Part shown: positions 9,201 through 15,848 of the stretch, one piece after another
How positions within the stretch are numbered: the stretch's first letter is position 1
Layout of the letters: each line of letters opens with the position of its first letter
Source of the DNA: Gymnopilus junonius
Taxonomy: Eukaryota > Basidiomycota > Agaricomycetes > Agaricales > Galerinaceae
NCBI GenBank assembly: GCA_015501075.1
Contig: JADNYJ010000689.1
Location: 1-15,848, forward strand
Length of the DNA stretch: 15,848 nucleotides
Direction of reading: 5' to 3'
Made by a program: the position numbers and the translations under genes
Notes under the pieces: model-generated
Databases searched by the model: none
What the model was told of the DNA's origin: nothing
What the model saw: the letters and a program-made list of their open reading frames with translations, nothing else

Positions 9201-9337
9201 TGCTGTTGTTGTTGCTGGAGGAGCTGCTGCTGCTGAAGGATGGCGGCTGTGTCGTTGGCTGGGGACGAGCGCTGGCGGGAGTTCTGGGCAGAGTCCATGG
9301 TGTTGTAGTGCCAATCAGGAGTTGCCAGTGCTGCCAT
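6204..9337 (-). CDS. Gln/Ser-rich protein with Bni4/Afr1-like C-terminus (probable PP1-targeting subunit)
   Basis: This is a protein of about 1,030 residues. The N-terminal third is Gln-rich (pure Q tracts encoded near 9022-9058 and 9167-9237), followed by Ser/Pro/Thr-rich disordered sequence, an acidic patch with about seven Asp in a row near 8030, a Lys/Asp-rich stretch (KDKDKDKEGGDKDKK) and an Ala/Glu-rich, coiled-coil-like segment. The C-terminus is compact: KKLTFATN fits the RVxF-type docking motif for protein phosphatase 1, then SVYDTFSPSVYDRR and RLTPALAQRIKEELNSYKM. From memory this block matches the end of fungal Bni4/Afr1-like proteins, which place Glc7/PP1 at septins and the bud neck. 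The final six codons and stop lie on a separate 19-nt exon (6204-6222) after an intron at 6223-6280; its ...HTQFFV end fits the family. One frame break near 7378-7386 joins two long open frames. The start is the first ATG in the frame; there may be upstream exons. Confidence 0.68.
9022..9058. repeat. Trinucleotide (CAG/CAA) repeat encoding polyglutamine
   Basis: Mixed CTG/TTG units on the plus strand read as CAG/CAA on the coding minus strand and encode an uninterrupted run of about 12 Gln after Asn-His-His. Interruption by CAA codons should slow slippage. Confidence 0.85.
9167..9237. repeat. Second imperfect CAG/CAA repeat (Q-rich)
   Basis: Three Gln runs separated by Leu, Ala and Leu-Leu (of the form QQQQLLQQQQQQ, then a seven-Gln run) are encoded on the minus strand. 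With the run at 9022-9058 this forms the Gln-rich N-terminus of the Bni4-like protein. Confidence 0.8.
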
Positions 9338-9715
9338 GGACTGGCGAGCGATGACGGCTGCGAAAACACTGGCTGTGTCCAACCCCCGCACAGCAGCTGA
9401 GAGGGCGTTGGCGAGAACAAGACAGGGCAGAGAAAGCCACGCACCAGGGAAAGAGAGAAAAGAGGGCTGCTCGCTGTGGTCGACGATGAGGAAAGAATGG
9501 ATGTGTTGCAACCACCAGCCACGATCAAATAAATTCAAAGTCACACGTGCAACTCTGGGCTGCTTTCACTTTTCTCAATTTACTCGGTCTCTCCTCACCG
9601 TCGCTTCGCGGTTCAGCCGGCCACCGCGATCACTGATAAGGTCCATATTTCACCCACTTCTGGTCATATGTCTTTTCTTTCTTTTTTCCTTCCCTTTTCG
9701 GGCGCTTGTTTACTC
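9338..9715. promoter_or_regulatory. Upstream region of the Bni4-like gene
   Basis: 378 bp separate the chosen start codon from the stop of the upstream TPR-CHAT relic on the same strand. The stretch holds a CACGTG palindrome at 9544-9549, of the type bound by bHLH factors, and a pyrimidine-rich run on the plus strand at about 9668-9699 (purine-rich on the coding strand). Part of 9338-9541 is open in the same frame as the gene but contains no ATG, so it is more likely 5' untranslated sequence. Promoter function is inferred. Confidence 0.4.
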
Positions 9716-12417
9716 CTACACTCCCACATGTACATAAGGAACCCATGTCAACAGCCAAGTCTCCGAACTGTCCATATCCTTGCGAAGCCTCTGCATAGCA
9801 TGGTGCAGCGCATAAGCAGCCCCATTACTGCTAACCTCCTCACACCCCAACAGATGATCATAGAAATAATCTGCAACAACAGGTCCATACCTATCCCTAA
9901 TCGACCACATTGTAGTCACCGCCAGCATCCCAGCCGCAAGGTGGACCGTCTCCTAGACCATGACCACGCAAATGCCCCAGCAAGTTCCTGCACAGCACCT
10001 CCCCTCGGTTATATGAACATCCTTTGAGAGGAATATGTCTAGGAGCCTCAGAACCAGGTACGAGCACCAGTGCATCACAGCTATCATAAACCTTCAACTC
10101 GTCCTAGTGAGCCGTAATCATAACTACTATCCCTGACTTTGGCAGATTACTGAGCAGATCCGTGCACCGTGGCGGACGAAGAAAGTCTTTGAATCGAGGT
10201 ATAGTCCGCACCTTAGCCAGCAACTAATCCCACACTTCCGCTAATTCAAGGTCCCTGCTCCCTGCCTTTTCTAGCGCCCTGGAGACCCTCACCACATCCT
10301 CGGCCAGCCCCTCGTCGTATCCTTTAAGTTCATCCACAGGAGTTCGAAGGCTGTTCACCTGATTCCAGACGAGACAGCTACCCTGTTCGAGCCATTCTAT
10401 CGCCGTATCGTATTACCCAGTCTTGATAGCCACGGCAGCTGCGGTGGTAGGTAGATACTTCGTCTCCATAAGCCTACTATATCGCGCGGCAATGATTTGC
10501 TCCTTCCCTGCTACGCGAGCTTGGAGCTGAATGGCAGTGTTGAACGCGTCCATAGTCCGCATGGGATCAATGATGACAGACCCCGCAATCCATCTGCGAG
10601 AGACTTGAAGACGCATCGACGGTGGTCCAGTAGGTGACAATGCTGCTTGGCGGAACTTGACGATTACCTCCTCGAGGTCGGCCAAATCTATTATATGGTT
10701 GTAGCGTGCCTCAAAATCTTTCCCCAACGACATCAAAGGATGGACTGAAATTGCCTCTTCAACGTCCTTCTCACTTCCTCTCTGTTGATACCCGGCACAG
10801 AGACAAATTCCAAGGTTGACCATGTGGTTTGGAATTTGTATATGTCCTGCCGGTGCAATGTCGATGGTTGTATGAAGTATGTCAATAGCCTCGTTAATGT
10901 CAGTCTTGTTCTCCTTGTAGTTGAGACTCTGTAGCAGAGCCGATCCCAGGTTCTTTAATGTAATATGTCGGTTTTCTTTCGGCTTGCCAATAAGCAAGAG
11001 CTCGGCCGCTTTCCGAAAGTAAGATAATGCCTCCTCTAAATCTGAATACTTCATGGCATGTTGCGAACGGCTCAAGAAAGAGACAACCAGGCTGTGCAAT
11101 GACGAAGCATCCTCGCCATGAAGTGAGTTCAACAGCTTTTTTATGAGCCTCTATGGCGTCCTCAATGTCATCCAAATCTTCGGTCCTTTCGAACCGCATC
11201 GTCAGATAATCTCCAAGATTCATCAGATGCAAAAATATGTCTTGTCTGCGCTGGTGATGAGGCTAGCAGCATTTTCCTCGGCCAAAATAGCTTGATTAAT
11301 ATCAACGAGGCTGCCTGTTCTGTCGAAACGGTAGTAAAATAGAACGGCCAAATTCTTTAATTGACCTGCCATTGCTTCGTTATCAGGAGCAGGTGTGACA
11401 TTGACGGCGTCCTGTTGATTCGTTATGGCAGACTGCAGATCCAGAATGTTACCAAGTCGCTGAAAACGAAGAAGGAAGGAATCCGAGGTTTTGTTAAGCC
11501 AACGATGGATGTCAGGATGTTTTGCAGGTGCGACGTCAATTCCTTGTTGTTGTGTGGTGATGCTAATGTCAATATCTTCCCTGCTTCCTTCGAGATTAAA
11601 GCGATGATAATACGAGCACCCAAGGTTCGCTAGTGACAGGGCCAAGATGCGGCGGTCTCTGGACGGTCGGACATCAACAGCTTGCTGATAGAAGTTGATA
11701 GCTTCATTAATATCTGCTATGTTCGGATTGCGTTCATGCCGCAGACGAAAGTTATCTCCACGGGTATTCAAACACTGCTGTATATTTGGATGTCCTTCTG
11801 GGATGATTTCGAAACATCTCTTAAGGAGTGACGTCGCTTCGACAATGTCGTCTTCTTTTCCAGTTTGTTCATGGCGAGATTGTAGTAGGCTTGCGAGGTT
11901 ATTCAGCCTGGTGGGTAATGCAGGGTCTTTGTCCAAGGTGAGGAAATAGGACTTTACGTTGGACAGATATCGCCCTGTCGAGGTCGGCCTCATTTCCTAG
12001 GCGTTTGAACCGAGTATCCAATGCAATTCCAAGGTTGTTCAACCATACAGGCATTCCTCTGTGTGAATCAGGGGTGCCATTGTCCACATCTTCGAGTCCC
12101 TCGATGGCTTTATCCAGATCTGCGTAGTTTCTGCGGAGATTGAAACGAGTGAAACGTTATGTTGCAACGTCCTGGAGGAAGATGAGGTATTCTGGGTTGC
12201 TAGGAGGTACGAGGTCCAACGCGAGCTCGTATGCCTTGATGGTATCATCGCAGAAGATGTCCTTTCGCGTGCGGAGAAAGAGCTTTTGCAAGAGGTCTCC
12301 ACAGGCAGATAGAAAGTCTGCTTTTTCACGGTCGTCTGGTCTGTTGACGACCACTGCAAAATAAGAATGCGCGTTTTCAGGAAAGGCGGCTTTAATAGCT
12401 AGAGGGAGTTCAGGCAT
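9716..12417 (-). pseudogene. Decayed TPR-CHAT protein gene
   Basis: On the minus strand the sequence reads as tetratricopeptide repeats of the basidiomycete TPR-CHAT type (units such as DINEAINFYQQAVDVRP and DLEEVIVKFRQAAL), then the linker (AIEWLEQGSCLVWNQ, FKDFLRPPRCTDLLSNLP), then a CHAT (caspase-like) domain start (DALVLVPGSEAPRHIPL) and its end (VHLAAGM, TMWSIRD, WVPYVHVG). Breaks: in-frame TAA at 12157-12159, frame changes near 11940-11960, 11225-11233 (T run) and 11120-11130, in-frame TAA at 10413-10415, TAG at 10224-10226 and TAG at 10104-10106. Between GHGL and VHLAAGM only a few bases remain where an intact domain has a long central segment with the catalytic His and Cys, so the protease core is gone. 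The first ATG is at 12417. Intact relatives are thought to act as proteases in self/non-self or cell-death signalling; this copy cannot. Confidence 0.82.
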
Positions 12418-13326
12418 CAGCCAAGGTAATAATATCAGTGAAATTCGACCTCACATTGAAGTAAAGAGTGGAACTCAGAAGCAGCTTCTTGGTTCTGCGT
12501 TCTAATAAAAATGTTTAAGTAGGTCTGCGAAGGAGGTATTGTTTTATATTGACCCTATCTCTGTTTCTTTACCCATTTTCTCTCGATGGGAAGAGATGAT
12601 AGGAAATAGACAGCTTTGGCATAATTAGGTCGACGACGGTGCTGAATACTAAAATGGCTAAATAAATGAATATCTTAACTTGCCCGGCCGCTTACCGGCT
12701 TACTTCGGGACCATCTTATCTCGCACAATGCAGATCTTCAATCTCGGCAATCTAAAGCGGAAGCATTTGGGAACGAACCAAGTCGTTTCACACTCTCTCT
12801 GGACGATTTGCGACCTCCTTCAAACCCGAATACACCGTGTGCTCTTGTCTCAACATCGTTCGTTTATTTGGCAGTCTTTCACTGCGAAGAACTGGATACC
12901 TTGTTGCCCTTGGAGTCTGATCAGCCATTGTCCAGTTTATTTGGAAACCTCTGCACGGATGGATCTCACGTTTATCGCAGGCGGTCGAAAAGTACCGCTC
13001 ACTTCAATAGTTCAGCCAATCTTATGTGCTTTATTTGGGCTAACACATCGGGATCGGTTCTCTGAACCAGCTTGCAGTTCCTGATTATGCTATAAATTGG
13101 TTGGTTCATCAGATACAAGGAAGAATGTGCTGTCGACTTTAATTTGCACTTCCTTTTGTATATCTTAACGCAATCCTCATCGTAAAAGACTAGTTCGTCC
13201 GTCCTATGATGACCTCAGTCGAGTTTATCGGGCCTTGTCAAACAGGGCTTTGACAGGCTTAAGTCCAGGCTATAATTGTCCCCTCGCGACCAGAGTGTAC
13301 TTATCACTCATATATCGTGCTGTCCA
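12418..13326. other. Intergenic region with one unrecognised open frame
   Basis: No gene I can name lies in these 909 bp. A plus-strand frame is open from about 12680 to 13065 (LSLDDLRPPSNPNTPCALV ... CFIWANTSGSVL) without an ATG near its start, and an overlapping frame with an ATG at 12728 runs to 13084. The first has mixed, protein-like composition and could be a gene remnant, but I recognise no family. TATAAAT at 13091-13097 and TATAATT at 13271-13277 are possible TATA elements for the UbiA gene. A small hairpin (stem 13236-13242 with 13249-13255, loop of 6) lies just upstream of the second. Confidence 0.45.
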
Positions 13327-14375
13327 ATGATTCGCATGGCTCGCTCCTCTTCTCCCATTGCTACGCTTGCTCGTCTCAGACGTACCCTTATTCTCTTCAC
13401 GTATACCGATTTCAAGACCATCCTTCTTCCAGTGGTACGTATACGTAATTCCTTGGCTGACCATCTATCTCTTTTTACCTTTCTGTTTTATCTAGTTTAC
13501 ATTCGCTTCCATCACCGCCCCTGTTTCGTCCACGAGAAATGGCATCATTGCTGGAAATATGGATATGGGTCCATCTCCTCCAGTGCAATGTTTCTAATCA
13601 AGTGCAATTCTGCTGTCGAGGACCGTATAAATCACCCATGGCGACCCATTCCTGCAGGTTTAATTTCGGAGTCAAACGCCCCACATTCTCCGTTGGGCGC
13701 TGGCTATATTATGTCCATGCTTCTCAAGCATCTTCGGGTTCCCGACTGTCTTGTCCAGCATGTTAATGACAACAACGATGATCCTCTACGATAATTTTAA
13801 TTTTGCGGGTCACTGGGCTTCAAAGAATCTATGTTCATTTTTCGCTTACCTATGTTTCGAAGTAGGGGCAGTGATGATTATGGGTACGCTTTGTCTGTCT
13901 GCCCGTCTATTGCTATCATCTAAATTATAGATAGGAAATGTTCGACATCTTGATGCTGTTGCTCTTCGAGCTTTGGTTAGCAGTGGCCTCGTAATTTTAT
14001 CCACAATCCACATCCAGGATTTTGCCGATGTGGAAGGCGACAGTGCTTTGAACAGGGAAACATTTCCTATTGTCGCCCCCACTGCCTCCCGCATATTAAC
14101 CTGCGTCCTGATCCCTTTTTGGTCTATTTACAATGCCTCCGCATGGGGTATCGGAATATGGAGCTCGTTCATCTTCTACTGCGTAGGTTTTGTTGTTGCT
14201 TGGAGGATATACTTTTTTCGTACCATGCATGAAGATAGAAAATCATATGTTGCATATAACGTGGGTCATCTTCCAAATGCGGTCAAGCTTAACCAGTTGA
14301 CTTGATTCATAGGTATGGCTAATGATACTCCATCTTCTTCCTGCAAATGCACGTTGGAGAGTTTTTAGTTCATGA
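13327..14375 (+). CDS. UbiA-family membrane prenyltransferase or UbiA-type terpene cyclase, with three frame breaks
   Basis: It is an integral membrane enzyme of the UbiA superfamily, which transfers or cyclises isoprenyl diphosphates using two Asp-rich magnesium sites. Spliced length is about 885 nt (about 294 residues), normal for the family. N-terminal LFTYTDFKTI is followed by HLLQCNVSNQ and EDRINHPWRPIPAGLIS (first Asp-rich site, Asn at 13596, Glu-Asp at 13618-13623). Hydrophobic segments follow, then ILYDNFNFAGHWASKN, and the second site QDFADVEGD (DxxDxxxD, 14018-14041). SYVAYN and HLLPANARWRVF close the protein. Introns are 13435-13495, 13884-13934 and 14261-14312, all GT-AG and placed by homology. 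Frame breaks lie near 13536-13538, 13604-13607 and 13679-13682 (C run); no in-frame nonsense codon was found. The start could be 13327 or 13336. The substrate cannot be told from the sequence. Confidence 0.85.
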
Positions 14376-15848
14376 TTACATAGACGGACTAAAACTAGAC
14401 ACCGGCCGACCTTCATTTTCATACACACATGTTTATTTGGTTCTACGTAGAACATTAGCTTTCGCTTGTCTCTTTAACAGGAAACTACATCTCTGGAACT
14501 GTCCGACAAGCTATACGTTTAGCTACCATACGCCATCAGTAAGTTGTCCATTAGCTTTTTTTAGCTTGTACAAGCGAAAGAAGTGAAAAAAAAAAACCAT
14601 CAAAAAGGCACTATTTTTGGATATTCGGAATTCTAGCCTAGAATCCCAAAAAGCGGGCCTTCCTTGCCTGTGGTTCCTGTCCCCTCTATCTGTTCTGATA
14701 AAGTGGGCACTGTATCTCTCACTTATACATTCAATTAAGTGGACAGCTGCTTTCCATCTTTACTTTCTACCGGCAGTAAATCCTGGAAAAGTGAAAAAAG
14801 CAGCAAAAGCGAACAAGGAAATGGACTACTTGCTGATGCCTATACTGGCTTAAGCTTCGAGAAGTTGTCTGTGTTGTTTGAGACTCTCTTCCTAGCATTG
14901 TCAACTCCTCATGTCCTGAGTTGTTTTTAGAGGAGCGAGGATTGTAATGGGCAAATCGATTTTTTCAATACGCTGGCGGGTTCTTTGGGCAACGGGCGCC
15001 TAATATAAACTAAGAATAGCACTCGGGCTGTGATTGGTTTTCTTAGCAGGTCAAATCTTGGCTCGATCCTTGCTATCTGCATCAAGTTGCATAACCGATC
15101 ATCATCATTATATTCCATTATATACAGTCAACAACAGGTTGGTCAACAATCTAAAGGCATATGCTTTCTATTTTGGTATCTAGCGATTCAATGGCTAAAT
15201 TTTGTGACTTGACCTGGAATTTAGGCTGGGATGGTACTTGTGCCCTGCATCAGGTACAAAATAGGCTGGCAGGGCTCAGCTTGCAAGAGCTCCGCCACTG
15301 CTTTGTCGGATTTTTTCTACTGTATCGTCTTTATTCAATTCTACCCTGTGCACAAGTACCCACACTCGTTCCCGTGAGTCGTATAGGACATATCCCTGGG
15401 CCTCCAGTGGCTCCGCCCCAAAGTGCATGTTCGCACAGAGACGGGTCGACAATCGAACGGGGAATGCATTATGATCCTGATAGATACTGAGTATATGCGT
15501 TTATATGACTGTTGGATTCATGGTCTTCAATGCACTCTGTAATTAATATTCGATGATATCATGTAAGAGAAGAATTTCCCAGCGTCGAAGTTAGAGCACA
15601 ATAAACATTATTCAGCTTCCTTTCGCGGGACGAATTTACAGAAAAATTCTTTAGGACCACTAGAAATGTTAGAAACAAATAAAAATCAATCCCAGCAATA
15701 TAGTGAGATGAGTTTAACATAATGCTTACGAATTCAGACCCGTAGTGAATTCGATGTCGCTCCTCGCATCATCGAGAGGTTCAATCGAGAATGCTGCCAG
15801 CCCGTGCAACCACTAGGGTGGTAAACGACGTTGCAAGATGTACACCTG
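14376..15848. other. Gene-poor region, nothing supported
   Basis: These 1,473 bp contain only short open frames (up to about 110 codons, 15161-15490 on plus) with no recognisable motif or convincing splice pattern. A consensus donor on the minus strand at 15729 (GTAAGC) follows sequence that runs to the window edge, but none of the three frames is open from the edge to that donor, so I do not call an exon. Small inverted repeats (14459-14469 with 14570-14580; 15233-15243 with 15350-15360) and a 14-bp palindrome at 14440-14453 are at chance level. A 12-base A run starts near 14586. Confidence 0.5.

Noticed and set aside
8266..9528. Several long minus-strand frames overlapping the Gln-rich gene
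   Set aside because: They are out-of-frame readings of CAG/CAA and Ser/Pro repeats. The 740-codon frame alone joins to the conserved C-terminus.
14440..14453. Perfect 14-bp palindrome GTTCTACGTAGAAC
   Set aside because: About one perfect 14-bp palindrome is expected by chance in 15.8 kb; it lies just past the UbiA stop with no loop suited to a hairpin.
14459..14580. 11-bp perfect inverted repeat (14459-14469 with 14570-14580) with a 100-base loop
   Set aside because: About one such 11-bp pair within 200 bp is expected by chance in a window of this size, and nothing else supports a function.
15233..15360. 11-bp perfect inverted repeat (15233-15243 with 15350-15360)
   Set aside because: Same chance argument; the similar loop length to the pair at 14459-14580 appears coincidental, since the arm sequences are unrelated.
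15730..15848. Possible minus-strand exon at the right edge ending in a GTAAGC donor
   Set aside because: None of the three frames stays open from the edge to the donor.

Overview
The window is a piece of a filamentous fungal nuclear genome, most likely an agaricomycete (mushroom-forming basidiomycete). The evidence is many short introns of about 48-68 bp with GT...AG ends, tightly packed genes, a TPR-CHAT protein of the kind expanded in Agaricomycetes, and a Gln/Ser-rich polarity-type protein next to a UbiA-type membrane enzyme. No tRNA, rRNA, CRISPR array or bacterial-style operon was seen.

Layout from left to right. (1) 13-722: a non-autonomous DNA transposon (MITE-like) with perfect 26-bp terminal inverted repeats and TA flanks, lying about 200 bp upstream of the first gene. 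(2) 928-3614, plus strand: a 14-exon leukotriene-A4 hydrolase / M1 aminopeptidase gene. (3) 3688-5127, minus strand: an ArfGAP gene of the SMAP/Age2 type, convergent with the first gene and separated from it by only 73 bp. (4) 5128-6203: an intergenic spacer. (5) 6204-9337, minus strand: a long low-complexity, Gln-rich protein whose conserved C-terminus resembles the Bni4/Afr1-type protein phosphatase 1 targeting family. (6) 9716-12417, minus strand: a decayed TPR-CHAT gene with in-frame stops, frame changes and a CHAT domain that has lost its core. (7) 12418-13326: mostly empty sequence with one unrecognised open frame. (8) 13327-14375, plus strand: a four-exon UbiA-family prenyltransferase or terpene cyclase gene. 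(9) 14376-15848: no gene I can support.

The genes do not form an obvious pathway. The peptidase, the ArfGAP (vesicle traffic) and the Bni4-like protein (cell polarity) look like ordinary housekeeping genes. The TPR-CHAT relic and the UbiA gene look like the accessory part of the window.

The strongest unexpected signal is the pattern of reading-frame breaks. The peptidase (about 12), the ArfGAP (about 5, all in its last exon), the UbiA gene (3) and the Bni4-like gene (1) carry one- or two-base frame breaks, many inside homopolymers. Every splice site and key catalytic residue I checked is still present, and in the peptidase and UbiA exons I read I found no in-frame nonsense codon. That points to indel errors in the assembly more than to gene death. 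The TPR-CHAT gene is different: it has four in-frame stop codons and a large internal deletion, so it looks like a true pseudogene. I did not find a convincing new biological system.
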